Shown: positions 6,322 through 14,579 of the stretch, in pieces
Layout: each line of letters opens with the position of its first letter
Numbering within the stretch: position 1 is the first letter of the stretch
Made by a program: the position numbers and the translations under genes
The notes under the pieces: model-generated
Databases searched by the model: none
Told to the model about the DNA's origin: nothing
The model's input: the letters and a program-made list of their open reading frames with translations, nothing else
Source of the DNA: Bacteroidales bacterium
GTDB lineage: Bacteria > Bacteroidota > Bacteroidia > Bacteroidales > UBA932
NCBI GenBank assembly: GCA_017395045.1
Contig: JAFPWG010000026.1
Coordinates: 1-64,000, forward strand
Reading direction: 5' to 3'
Length of the DNA stretch: 64,000 nt

Positions 6322-7107
6322 CTATGTGTCCACGACAGGAAGGTTCATGCCGTTCTCCCAGTCTCCCGTCACGACCAGGACTTTTCCCCGCGTAAGGTCG
6401 ATGGACACGTAAATGTCCTGTAAATCTTCCGTTTCCCAGCGGTAGCCGGTGTCCCGGATGAGTTCCCCGAGCGGGAAAAGGGATGGCTCAGCATCCCCGC
6501 TGCGGATGGACAGTGAGAGGTCGTCTCCAGCCTGACGGGGAATACGGAAGGAAAGGATGTCTTCTCCCTCCCGGGCGACGGGCTCGAAGCGGAACGGACC
6601 GGACAGGGGCGCAAAGCCCTGCAGGTCGGTCCCGGAGGTTCTCCCCGTTACTGAAAACTCATAATCAGTCAGTTCTCCGGTGGTCTTCCGGAGATCCAGG
6701 AACACGGTGGCAAACTGTTTGTGGAGCGTGACCGGGACCGGGGCGAAGTCTCCGGTCGCATCTACCTGGGCAAAGAAGGCATACAGCGAGTCGGCCTGTC
6801 GTCCGACCGGAATCTTTACGCGGCTCCCTTCTACCGCAGATGCGTGGATCCCTTTGCAGGCGGAAAACATGAGGGAGCCTTTCCCTACGGCCCTGGACCA
6901 GTATGGACGGCATTCTTCCACGCGGAGCTGTTCCCGGAAGGATGCGGCTGCACCCTGTCCCTGCAGGATGACCGTTCCGGAAGCTTCGGGGTCGGTGAAG
7001 GAGATTTGCAGATAGCAGGGACAAGGGGTACGGTCTTCCTTGACGGAACACGAAACGGTGCCCGCCAGAAGCAGGAGAAGGGCTGTTTTAATATGCATCT
7101 TTGTCAT
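6322..7107 (-). CDS. FimB/Mfa2 family fimbrial anchor subunit, lipoprotein
   Basis: The protein has 261 residues with a lipoprotein signal (LLLLLAGTVSCSVKEDRTPC). The CPCYLQISF segment after the lipid-anchor cysteine is typical of the FimB/Mfa2 family. These proteins anchor FimA/Mfa-type fimbriae in the outer membrane and limit their length. It is the last gene of a minus-strand run. The ATG at 7107 overlaps the previous gene by 20 bases, and an alternative ATG at 7098 would shorten the overlap. A hairpin follows the stop. Confidence 0.8.
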   Translation of the reverse strand: MTKMHIKTALLLLLAGTVSCSVKEDRTPCPCYLQISFTDPEASGTVILQGQGAAASFREQLRVEECRPYWSRAVGKGSLMFSACKGIHASAVEGSRVKIPVGRQADSLYAFFAQVDATGDFAPVPVTLHKQFATVFLDLRKTTGELTDYEFSVTGRTSGTDLQGFAPLSGPFRFEPVAREGEDILSFRIPRQAGDDLSLSIRSGDAEPSLFPLGELIRDTGYRWETEDLQDIYVSIDLTRGKVLVVTGDWENGMNLPVVDT

Positions 7108-8104
7108 GGTATTGCTGCTCCCAGGGTTCTACGGAGGTGCTGAATACGATCTCGACGGATTCCGGGACTTCCTGTTCCGGATCCGGTGAGCCGGCCCGCC
7201 GGATAACGACCTCGTCCGCGATGCAGGTCCGGTTGCGTGGAACCGGAGGCAGGGTGATCGGATAATAGCAGGTCCTGTCTCCAAGGGTCGCTTCAAGGAC
7301 CATCCGGGTGCATCGGGGGGACCAGGCCGTCGCGTGCGTATCCTGCCCGGAATCCATCGGATTGGGGTAAAACAGGAAGAAATGCGGGACGGTGCAGGGC
7401 GCCTCCGGCGTAACGGGCATTTCAAGGCCTGAGGCTGTCAGGAGACGGTTTTCAGAAAGATTCCGGCCCATCGGGTTGTACCAGCCGGCCTCGCTCCGTG
7501 GCAGTTCCTCCCGGGACAGGTCGGAGCCATATCGACCGTATCGGCAGCAGTTGGAGAGAAAGATTTCCTTCAGGACAAAGGGCTTTTCCGCGAGTGCAGG
7601 GTCGGTAAAGTCCACCGAAACCTTCCGGATACCCGCCTTGCAGACCAGGCGCTCCACGGTGATTCCATAGGTGCCGGCATCTGCGGAAAGGTCCAGGTCC
7701 GTGTGCCCGGACATTACCGGGGCGTCGAAGGTATTGTCGAACAGGTCGAGGGTGCTTTCCGTCAGATCCTTTACTTCACGGAACCTTTCCGGATGGAAGG
7801 ATGCTTCCGGATAATTGGCGACGGCGTAGGCGGTATAGGAACCGGTCTGCAGCGTCCGGATGATGGGTTCCGGCGAGGAGGAGAGGCTATAGTCGGCGAA
7901 CAGGCCGTCCCGGAACAGGAGGAGCGCCCAGCGCCGGACCTCCGATTCCCCGGAGGATCCGGACCGGGTGCCGGCGGACCCTTCCGCCCGCAGGGAGAAG
8001 GTGACCGTGACCTGGCTGGCGGGGGGCTCCTTCCGGCATCCTGCCAGGAGGAGGATTCCCGCAAGCAGGATGGCGGACATGGGGGTATGAGCTTTCATAT
8101 GCAT
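7088..8104 (-). CDS. FimA/Mfa-type fimbrillin, lipoprotein
   Basis: The protein has 338 residues with a lipoprotein signal (AILLAGILLLAGCRKEP). The mature part resembles the neighbouring 8112-9071 product: VRRWALLLFRDGLF near the N-terminus, VMSGHTDLDLSADAGTYGITVERLV in the middle as the first-domain core, FFLFYPNPM later, and a terminal strand ending VEPWEQQ. Such fimbrillins polymerise by donating a terminal strand to the next subunit. The start at 8104 (or 8098) is preferred because the longer frame only adds a non-signal sequence overlapping the upstream gene. It may be a tip or accessory pilin rather than the main stalk. Confidence 0.75.
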   Translation of the reverse strand: MHMKAHTPMSAILLAGILLLAGCRKEPPASQVTVTFSLRAEGSAGTRSGSSGESEVRRWALLLFRDGLFADYSLSSSPEPIIRTLQTGSYTAYAVANYPEASFHPERFREVKDLTESTLDLFDNTFDAPVMSGHTDLDLSADAGTYGITVERLVCKAGIRKVSVDFTDPALAEKPFVLKEIFLSNCCRYGRYGSDLSREELPRSEAGWYNPMGRNLSENRLLTASGLEMPVTPEAPCTVPHFFLFYPNPMDSGQDTHATAWSPRCTRMVLEATLGDRTCYYPITLPPVPRNRTCIADEVVIRRAGSPDPEQEVPESVEIVFSTSVEPWEQQYHDKDAY

Positions 8105-8111
8105 TTGTATT

Positions 8112-9071
8112 TCAAATGATAATAGTCCCAAGATCCACGCCAGTTTCCCATTCCTTGACGATGATGGGCACCTTCGCTTCGCCGGTTTTGACCGGGGTAT
8201 AGGGATTGTCTCCGGGCCGATGTGTGATATGGATTTCTCCGATGACATAGTGCTTGTTCCGCTCCAGGACCGGAAGCTCTACAGAATAGTAACCTTTCTT
8301 CTCCTCAAGGGTCACTTCCAGCACCAGCATTGTGTGCCGAGGGCACCAGGAATCATCGTAAGATACGGTTTCCGTGGGGTTGGGATAGGGATAGAAGACG
8401 TGTTCCCGGGCGTAGGGTGTCTTGTTGTTCACAACGGTGTGTACCGGATCGTACAGGAGAGCGTCGAGCCCGGCATCGTGATGGCCGAGCTTGTTGGCCC
8501 ATTCCGACGGCGTTCCGCCGGCAAAAGGAGCGTCTGCTGCTACGTTGACCAGCCAGATGGCATCCAGGGTCAGGTACGCATCGGCCAGGGCATATCGGAA
8601 TCCGGTTGTGACCTTGCCCACGCTCACGCGGGAAACCAGCCGCCGGACCGGAATCTCCAGCGTTCCGCCGTCGGTAAGATTCCGGGTAACGCTCCCACTC
8701 ATCACGAAGGCGTCGCGGCGGTTTTCGGAAAGGCGGGTGACGTGGCCGGACAGTTCGCTTTCGTCGGAGATGCCGGATAGGGAACCGGCGTTGACGACCG
8801 CCCAGACCGTCTTCCGCCCGGCGGTGACGGTGAGCGTCGCGGAAGTGGCACGGCCGGCATCGCAGTAGTCTTCCAGTTTTCCGTCCCGGAAGATGAAGAC
8901 CTGGAGGTCCTTCACGTCGGATTCGTCTTCCGCGGAGACATCCGTTGCGCGGGTGGGGATGTCCTCGCGGACGGAAACCGTGATGTCCATGGTTCCCTCC
9001 GACGGAGCTTTACTGCAGGAAAAGAACGTCAGCGCAGCCAGCGCTGCAGGAATGAAAGAATTGATGCTCAT
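8112..9071 (-). CDS. FimA/Mfa-type fimbrillin, lipoprotein
   Basis: The protein has 319 residues with a lipobox ending LTFFSCSKA. It contains VKDLQVFIFRDGKLEDY, VWAVVNAG, FVMSGSVTRNL, IPVRRLVSRVSVGKV and HVFYPYPNP, the pattern of FimA-like fimbrillins. The C-terminal beta strand ends VKEWETGVDLGTIII, suitable for donor-strand polymerisation. It is preceded by the OmpA/TPR lipoprotein (11-base gap) and followed by a second fimbrillin 7 bases on. Of the two it is the likelier main shaft subunit because it comes first, but that is only inference. Confidence 0.78.
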   Translation of the reverse strand: MSINSFIPAALAALTFFSCSKAPSEGTMDITVSVREDIPTRATDVSAEDESDVKDLQVFIFRDGKLEDYCDAGRATSATLTVTAGRKTVWAVVNAGSLSGISDESELSGHVTRLSENRRDAFVMSGSVTRNLTDGGTLEIPVRRLVSRVSVGKVTTGFRYALADAYLTLDAIWLVNVAADAPFAGGTPSEWANKLGHHDAGLDALLYDPVHTVVNNKTPYAREHVFYPYPNPTETVSYDDSWCPRHTMLVLEVTLEEKKGYYSVELPVLERNKHYVIGEIHITHRPGDNPYTPVKTGEAKVPIIVKEWETGVDLGTIII

Positions 9072-9082
9072 GGTATTAAGGG

Positions 9083-11020
9083 TTATTGTTCGGGATTCAG
9101 TCCATAGCGGCGCACCAGCTGGGCGATTTCCGGGTCCAGATTGCCGCGGTGCACGAAGCCCGGGTTCAGCCGGCAGGCCTTCAGATAACTTTCCACCGCC
9201 CTTTTGTCATCGCCGCGGCGGCTGTACAGGATGGCGAGCAGATACAGGACACGGTCGGTCCGCTCCAATGGCTCCAGGATGTCCAGCGCCGAGGCGTTGT
9301 AGTCCAGGGCGCAGTAGGCGACGGCCGTGTTGTAGTCCCGATAGGGACGGAGGAGGGTGACGGCCTGTTCGTATTCCCGGTCCCGGATCGCCTGCACTCC
9401 CCGCATGTAGGTAGTGTCCACGACCGTCGTGTGGATGGTATCCTTCTGCAACCCCTTCCGGTGCAGATGGAAATCGAACCGGACGGTCCGCAGGCGGGGA
9501 TAAAGGACTTCCCGGATATGCCGGTAGGAAGGAAGGGCCTGGAGCCGTTCTTCGCGAAGGTCGGGCTGGGGGATTCCGGCAATCCGGAGATACTCTTCCT
9601 TGTCGGTGCCGCTGATGAGTCCGTCGTCCCTGACCAGGGCGTCCAGCATCTGCCAGTTCTCCGGGTTGTTCCGGGAGAGCAGCCGGATGTCGGCAGGCCG
9701 ATTTTCCCGGTAGGACGGGTCCAGGCCGATATGGAATCCGGTCCTTCGCAACGAGTCGCGATAGTGGCGCAGGAAGGAGTCGAAATAGTTGGAAACGCTT
9801 TCGGAACGCATCAGGGAAAGCTTCCGGTTATGCTCATAACTTCCTTCTGGTGAACAGGATGCGGTAACAATTATTGAGTCCAGGTCGAAGACCTTGTTCT
9901 CCAGGAGACTGCGCAGGTTTCCCTCGATCCGTTCCATCTCCTCCCGGTTGTTTCCGGTCTCCTTGTGGATGTCGGCGCGTCCTTGTTCGAAGTCGATGTA
10001 GCAGGCGGTGTTTGCCTGCACCCGTCTTTCCGTGACCACCGTCTTGTACCGGACGGCGTCATCGCTCAAGCCGCTGATGGAGCTGATGTAAAAGGTGAGG
10101 GGATCGGTCCGGGGGATCCGGTAGATCCGCCGGTCCTCCTCGAAGATGTCGCCGCCCAGCAGGACGGTCGCCTTGCGCAGTCTGGGCTGGACGTGGATGG
10201 ACTGGACATAGTCGTAGAGGATGTCCCCGTCCGGGCTGACGATGACCGTGTCCAGCCGCAAACCTTCCGTCACGATGGGTACTTTCACGTATTTCCGGTA
10301 CATCTCGTCCTTCCTGCTTACCTTCCACCGGTTCCGGCGGACGACAAACTGGTTGGTATAGTGTTCCAACGCCTGCCTTTCCGTGACTCCGTAGTGAGAG
10401 CGGAACGACTCGTCCGAGACGAGGGTACTGTCGGTCTTGAACCGGTAGATCTCCGGCAGGTTCCGCTGCAGGAACATCTCCAGCTGGAAGCGGTCGACGA
10501 ACCGCGTGGAATCGGCCGATATGGAGTCGAGGAAGCGCTGATAGTGCTGGTATCCCCTGAACTGGGCGTTCCGGTATCCGGCACCCGTGATCAGGATGGG
10601 ATCCAGCCGCAGGCTGTCCTCCAGGACGAACAGGTCGGGGTAGAAGCGGAGTTGCCAGTTCCGGTCCTGCATCGCTTCCGGGACGACGATGCGGAAGTTC
10701 AGGTCCACCCGTCCGTGCCGTTCGGCTACGTTCCGGAACCGGGCGGTGACTTTCGCGGCCTGCAGGACATCGGTCGCCACCATCTCTCCGTTCTCGTCCT
10801 TCACGGCCCGCATGATGAGCACCGGGTTCCCGTCCGGATCGTCCACGACCATCGTATCCCGCCGGGGCTCTTCGCCCATCGCGAGTTCCGGGAGCTCGCC
10901 GTCGTCGGCCAGGACGACCTGCGCTCCCATCGAGTCGCGCCGGATATGCCGGAGTTTGCCCTGGGAGCCGCATCCGAAGAGGCAGAGGGCGATGCCCGCC
11001 GCCAGGATCCACTTCCTCAT
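9083..11020 (-). CDS. OmpA-like/TPR lipoprotein of the fimbrial locus (DUF3868-type)
   Basis: The protein has 645 residues with a lipoprotein signal (AGIALCLFGCGSQGK). The N-terminal half is a beta-rich region I associate with DUF3868. Near 340-450 it has an OmpA-like peptidoglycan-binding module: IDFEQGRADIHKETGNN and later IIVTASCSPEGSYEHNRKLS. The C-terminus has TPR-like helices (AVAYCALDYNASALDIL...RAVESYLKACRLNPG). Similar genes lie next to Bacteroidales fimbrial genes and are thought to help anchor or assemble the fibre. The ATG at 11020 lies just 2 bases after the ssb stop, which fixes the start and shows translational coupling. Confidence 0.7.
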   Translation of the reverse strand: MRKWILAAGIALCLFGCGSQGKLRHIRRDSMGAQVVLADDGELPELAMGEEPRRDTMVVDDPDGNPVLIMRAVKDENGEMVATDVLQAAKVTARFRNVAERHGRVDLNFRIVVPEAMQDRNWQLRFYPDLFVLEDSLRLDPILITGAGYRNAQFRGYQHYQRFLDSISADSTRFVDRFQLEMFLQRNLPEIYRFKTDSTLVSDESFRSHYGVTERQALEHYTNQFVVRRNRWKVSRKDEMYRKYVKVPIVTEGLRLDTVIVSPDGDILYDYVQSIHVQPRLRKATVLLGGDIFEEDRRIYRIPRTDPLTFYISSISGLSDDAVRYKTVVTERRVQANTACYIDFEQGRADIHKETGNNREEMERIEGNLRSLLENKVFDLDSIIVTASCSPEGSYEHNRKLSLMRSESVSNYFDSFLRHYRDSLRRTGFHIGLDPSYRENRPADIRLLSRNNPENWQMLDALVRDDGLISGTDKEEYLRIAGIPQPDLREERLQALPSYRHIREVLYPRLRTVRFDFHLHRKGLQKDTIHTTVVDTTYMRGVQAIRDREYEQAVTLLRPYRDYNTAVAYCALDYNASALDILEPLERTDRVLYLLAILYSRRGDDKRAVESYLKACRLNPGFVHRGNLDPEIAQLVRRYGLNPEQ

Positions 11021-11022
11021 CG

Positions 11023-11379
11023 CTACAGGAATCTTTGCGGCTGCATGGGGTCGTCGTCGGGCTGCAGGATGGTGATGCGCCGGGCGAACACTTCCCAGCT
11101 GCTCTTCTCCTCTCCGGCCGCCGTCGTGTATTTGTAGGTGCGTACGCGTCCTGAAACCTGGACGATGGCCCCCCGGACGACAGGCCTGAGGTCCGGGATG
11201 TTCTTTCCTTCCCAGGCGGTGACGTTGAACCAGGTCGTGTCCACGACGGGGTTCCCGTCCCGGTCCTTGTGGGAGTATTCCGTGGCGATGGAGAACCGGC
11301 ATACCTGGGCGTCGCCCACCCGGTTGAGGGTGGAGGTTCCTACGATGCCCCTCAGTTCGATCTTGTTGATGAATTCCAT
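11023..11379 (-). CDS. ssb: Short single-stranded DNA-binding protein
   Basis: The protein has 118 residues with one OB-fold of the bacterial SSB family: MEFINKIELRGIVG, VCRFSIATEY, TTWFNVTAWEG, VQVSGRVRTYKYT. The C-terminus ends DDDPMQPQRFL and lacks the usual acidic DDDIPF-type tip that recruits repair proteins, so it is probably an accessory SSB rather than the main replicative one. The start at 11379 is the conserved MEFIN start, and the longer frame adds no OB-fold sequence. It heads the fimbrial run with 2 bases to the next gene. A near-match to the -7 element (TTACTTTG on the minus strand, 11446-11453) lies upstream. Confidence 0.88.
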   Translation of the reverse strand: MEFINKIELRGIVGTSTLNRVGDAQVCRFSIATEYSHKDRDGNPVVDTTWFNVTAWEGKNIPDLRPVVRGAIVQVSGRVRTYKYTTAAGEEKSSWEVFARRITILQPDDDPMQPQRFL

Positions 11380-11681
11380 TTCAATCAGTTTTGAGGTTGA
11401 ACTTCCGCTGCTGCGAAACCGGGTCGGTTCCGGTAGCGGCTGGGGCAAAGTAAACGAGAAAGGGCATCCGGACCGGTTCGGATGCCCATGGGACGTGCGA
11501 TTATTAACGTTTCTTGTCCGGATTCATCGTTTCGGCGGTTGTTTCACGCCGGTTTTCCGCGCGGGCAGGATTTCTCTTTGCGATGCATTCCGCAGGTTGT
11601 TTTACAGAAACGGAAAGAATCCGGCTATTTTTCTTCCGATCCTTGCATTTTCCCCGGGGAACCTGCAACTTGCCACGGAAA
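11380..11681. other. Intergenic stretch with terminator and short minus-strand frame
   Basis: No firm gene is seen. A minus-strand terminator hairpin (11462-11487) has no recognised gene before it. The only candidate is a 62-codon frame at 11504-11692, rich in Lys/Arg and ending NPDKKR, which overlaps the start of the opposite zinc-ribbon gene. The terminator could equally belong to an unannotated small RNA. The 5' leader of ssb lies at 11380-11450. Confidence 0.3.
11462..11487 (-). terminator. Terminator-like hairpin upstream of ssb
   Basis: GGGCATCCG (11462-11470) and CGGATGCCC (11479-11487) form a perfect 9-bp stem. On the minus strand it is followed by TTTCTCGTTT, a weak U-rich tail. On the plus strand no T-run follows. 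It would end a minus-strand transcript coming from 11490-11690. Confidence 0.5.
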
Positions 11682-12071
11682 ATGAAGTACAAAGAGGAAG
11701 ACCACGGGCCGCACTGCCTGGAATGCGGCGAGCCGATCCCCTATGGGAGGTCGGACCGGAAATACTGCAGCGACCGCTGCCGGAACCGCTACCACAACCG
11801 GGAACACCGGAAATGGCAGCGCCGTTATGCACGCGTCATCGACATCCTGATGCAGAACCACGGCATCCTGAGCCGGATGCTGGGCATGGGCGTGGAATCG
11901 GTCCCGAAATCGGAACTGGCCCAGCTCGGGTACAATTTCGATTTCGTGACGTCCTGCCGGAAAGTAAGGCACCGGCTGGAGTGCCGGTGCTTCGATATCT
12001 GTTATTGTGATACGGATAGCCGGATCATCCGGCTCACGAGGGAACGCTTCCCCTGGGATCCCGACGAATGA
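11682..12071 (+). CDS. Small zinc-ribbon protein, function unknown
   Basis: The protein has 129 residues. The N-terminus has two cysteine pairs, CLECG and YCSDRC, spaced as in treble-clef or zinc-ribbon modules, followed by a very basic helix (NRYHNREHRKWQRRYAR). The C-terminal part has a second group of cysteines (HRLECRCFDICYC). This suggests a nucleic-acid-binding protein. I recall similar uncharacterised proteins in Bacteroidales but no function. The start at 11682 is the first ATG that gives the ribbon, and the upstream frame is not convincing. It converges on the NupG-like gene with one base between stops. Confidence 0.7.
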   Translation: MKYKEEDHGPHCLECGEPIPYGRSDRKYCSDRCRNRYHNREHRKWQRRYARVIDILMQNHGILSRMLGMGVESVPKSELAQLGYNFDFVTSCRKVRHRLECRCFDICYCDTDSRIIRLTRERFPWDPDE

Positions 12072-12072
12072 C

Positions 12073-13359
12073 CTACGCCGTCTTCTCCTTCTTCTGAGGG
12101 TCCTTGAAAAGGATCCAGAAGAGGATGCCGACGACGAGGGCGTAGCCGGCGAAGATGTACCAGGCCTGCGGCCAGTTGGCAGGCGTGTTGAACACGTCGC
12201 AGGCATCCACGACCGCACCGGCGGCGAGGGTGCCGATTGTGGCGCCGAAACCGTTGGTCATCATCATGAACAGGCCCTGGGCGCTGGAGCGGATGTCTTC
12301 AGCGGCGTTCTGCTCCACGTAGAGGGACCCGGAGATGTTGAAAAAATCGAAGGCCATGCCGTACACGATGCAGCTCAGCACGAACAGGAGGACGCCCGGC
12401 CAGGCGGGGTTGCCCAGTCCGAAGAAGGCGAATCGCAGCACCCAGGCGAACATGGAGATGAGCATCACCTTCTTGATGCCGAACTTCTTCATGAAGAACG
12501 GGATAAGGAGGATGCAAAAGGTTTCGGAAGCCTGGGAGATGGAAATCAGGGCGTTGGAGTTCTTCACGGCGAAGGTGTCAGCGAGGGACGGGTCGGCGGC
12601 GAAGGAACCCAGGAAGGTGTTCGCGTAGCCGTTGGTAATCTGCAGGGAGGCGCCCAGCAGCATCGAGAAGATGAAGAAGATGGCGAACTGGCTGTCCTTG
12701 AACAGGGAGAAGGCCTTGAGACCGAAGGCATCGGCCAGGGACTGTTTCTCGGCTGTCTTGTTGATCGGGCAGGAAGGCATCGTCAGCGCGTATCCGCACA
12801 GGACCAGGGACAGGATGCCGGAGGAGATGAGCTGGGTGTAGCTGTCCTGCATCGCCACGCCGTCGATCTTGAGGAAGTTCGTCAGGAGCATGCTGCAGAT
12901 GAAACCCACGGTACCGAACACGCGGATGGGCGGGAATTCCTTCACGGGGTCCATGCCTTCCTTTGCCATCGCATTGTAGGACACGGAGTTCACGAGGGCG
13001 ATGGTGGGCATGAAGAAGGCGACGCTCAGGCTGTACAGGATGAACAGCGGTCCGAACTGGACGGCGCTCCCGGCACTCATGCAGTAGAATCCGGCCCCGG
13101 CCATGAACAGGCCTGCAAGGCCGTGGCACAGGGAGAGCACTTTCTGGGCTTCCATCTTGCGGTCGGCGACGATGCCCATCAGCGTGGGCATGAAGATGGA
13201 AACGATACCCTGCATCGCGAAGAACCACTTGATCTGGGCTCCCAGGCCGATGTTGCCGAGATAACGTCCGAGCGAGGTGAGGTAGGCACCCCAGACGGCG
13301 AACTCCAGGAAGAGCATCAGCACGAGTTTCAGGGTGACGGGTTTGATTTTGATCTGCAT
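12073..13359 (-). CDS. NupG-like nucleoside:H+ symporter (MFS)
   Basis: The protein has 428 residues and about twelve hydrophobic segments. The N-terminal run FLEFAVWGAYLTSLGRYL and the following MQGIVSIFMPTLMGIVADR are typical of the nucleoside:H+ symporter family (NupG/XapB) of inner-membrane transporters. The expected substrate is a nucleoside, although some Bacteroidota members may carry other small molecules. It is transcribed alone, divergently from tgt, from a TACATTTG promoter 33 bases upstream of the start. No nucleoside catabolic gene is adjacent. Confidence 0.82.
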   Translation of the reverse strand: MQIKIKPVTLKLVLMLFLEFAVWGAYLTSLGRYLGNIGLGAQIKWFFAMQGIVSIFMPTLMGIVADRKMEAQKVLSLCHGLAGLFMAGAGFYCMSAGSAVQFGPLFILYSLSVAFFMPTIALVNSVSYNAMAKEGMDPVKEFPPIRVFGTVGFICSMLLTNFLKIDGVAMQDSYTQLISSGILSLVLCGYALTMPSCPINKTAEKQSLADAFGLKAFSLFKDSQFAIFFIFSMLLGASLQITNGYANTFLGSFAADPSLADTFAVKNSNALISISQASETFCILLIPFFMKKFGIKKVMLISMFAWVLRFAFFGLGNPAWPGVLLFVLSCIVYGMAFDFFNISGSLYVEQNAAEDIRSSAQGLFMMMTNGFGATIGTLAAGAVVDACDVFNTPANWPQAWYIFAGYALVVGILFWILFKDPQKKEKTA

Positions 13360-13390
13360 AGTTATTGGGTGTTATTATTTGCGTATCGTA

Positions 13391-13418
13391 CAAATGTACG
13401 AAATTTTCCGTATTTTTG
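13391..13418. promoter_or_regulatory. Divergent promoter pair between nupG-like gene and tgt
   Basis: Minus-strand TACATTTG (13391-13398) faces the transporter, and plus-strand TATTTTTG (13411-13418) faces tgt, 18 bases from its ATG. The minus element sits inside the palindrome TCGTAC-AAAT-GTACGA (13387-13402), which could be an operator for either gene. Confidence 0.6.
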
Positions 13419-13436
13419 CAGTAGAAAACAGAATCG

Positions 13437-14579
13437 ATGTTCAAATTCATCCGCACCGCCAACGACCCCCAGTCCGCCGCCCGGGCAGGTGTGATCTCGA
13501 CCGACCACGGGGAGATCCACACCCCCGTTTTCATGCCGGTCGGCACGGTCGGCTCCGTAAAAGGCGTCTATCACCGCGACTTGAAGGAGGACATCGGTGC
13601 GGAGATCATCCTGGGGAACACCTATCACCTGTATCTCCGTCCGGGCCTGGATACGCTCCGAAAGGCGGGCGGCCTGCACAGGTTCGAGCACTGGGACAGG
13701 CCCATCCTCACGGACAGCGGCGGCTTCCAGGTCTTCTCCCTGGCCCCCATCCGGAAACTCACCGAAGAAGGCTGCCGCTTCGCCTCCCATATCGACGGGT
13801 CCCGGCATACCTTCACCCCGGAGAACAACGTGGATACCCAGCGGATCATCGGCGCGGATATCATCATGGCCCTCGATGAATGCTGTCCCGGCGATGCGGA
13901 CGAGCGTTATGCCGCCAAATCGTTGAAACTTACCCAGGGATGGCTGGAACGGTTCGCCCGGCATTTCGACGAGACGGAACCGCTGTATGGCTACGGGCAG
14001 ACGATGTTCCCGATCATCCAGGGCTGCGTATATCCGGAGCTTCGGAAACGGGCCGTGGAGCACGCCCTGGGCCTGGACAACGGCAACCGCGGCGGCTATG
14101 CCGTCGGCGGACTGGCGGTAGGGGAGCCGACGGAGAAGATGTACGAGATGCTGGAGGTCACCTGTCCGCTCCTGCCGGAGGACAAGCCGCGCTACCTGAT
14201 GGGCGTGGGAACCCCGGCGAACATCCTGGAGGGCATCGCCCGCGGCATCGACATGTTCGACTGCGTGATGCCGACGCGGAACGGCCGCAACGGGATGCTG
14301 TTCACCTGGAACGGCGTGATGAACATGCGGAACTCCAAGTGGACGGACGACTTCACGCCGCTGGATCCCGACGGAACCTCGTTCGTGGACAGTTATTATA
14401 CGAGGGCATACCTGCACCACCTTTTCATCGCGAAGGAAATGTTCGCCGCGATGGTGGCCACCGAACATAACCTGGCTTTCTACCTGGATCTGGTGCGCAC
14501 GGCGCGCCGGCACATCGAGGCCGGGGATTTCGCGGCCTGGAAGGATATGACCGTCAACAAGTTGATGCAGAGACTATGA
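13437..14579 (+). CDS. tgt: tRNA-guanine transglycosylase (queuosine)
   Basis: The protein has 380 residues. It exchanges G34 of GUN-anticodon tRNAs for preQ1. The catalytic aspartates are visible: Asp93 in LTDSGGFQ and Asp275 in GIDMFDCVMPTRNGRNG, with the MGVGTP motif between them. The C-terminal zinc site of the classic enzyme (C-x-C-x2-C...H) is not intact. Where the three cysteines should be, the sequence reads DGTSFVDSYYTRAYLHHL, while the later His (TEHNLAFY) remains. I believe this is shared by other Bacteroidota TGTs, so the enzyme is probably functional. It is the first gene of a run of four; its stop overlaps the next start (ATGA). Confidence 0.95.
   Translation: MFKFIRTANDPQSAARAGVISTDHGEIHTPVFMPVGTVGSVKGVYHRDLKEDIGAEIILGNTYHLYLRPGLDTLRKAGGLHRFEHWDRPILTDSGGFQVFSLAPIRKLTEEGCRFASHIDGSRHTFTPENNVDTQRIIGADIIMALDECCPGDADERYAAKSLKLTQGWLERFARHFDETEPLYGYGQTMFPIIQGCVYPELRKRAVEHALGLDNGNRGGYAVGGLAVGEPTEKMYEMLEVTCPLLPEDKPRYLMGVGTPANILEGIARGIDMFDCVMPTRNGRNGMLFTWNGVMNMRNSKWTDDFTPLDPDGTSFVDSYYTRAYLHHLFIAKEMFAAMVATEHNLAFYLDLVRTARRHIEAGDFAAWKDMTVNKLMQRL

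Noticed and set aside
9083-11302. Longer 739-codon version of the OmpA/TPR gene
   Set aside because: The extra N-terminal part overlaps ssb in another frame; the ATG at 11020 gives a proper lipoprotein signal and lies 2 bases after the ssb stop.
12007-13494. Long plus-strand frame of 495 codons opposite the NupG-like gene
   Set aside because: It is the antisense shadow of a well-recognised transporter in GC-rich DNA; its translation is Gly/Glu/His-rich without any domain.
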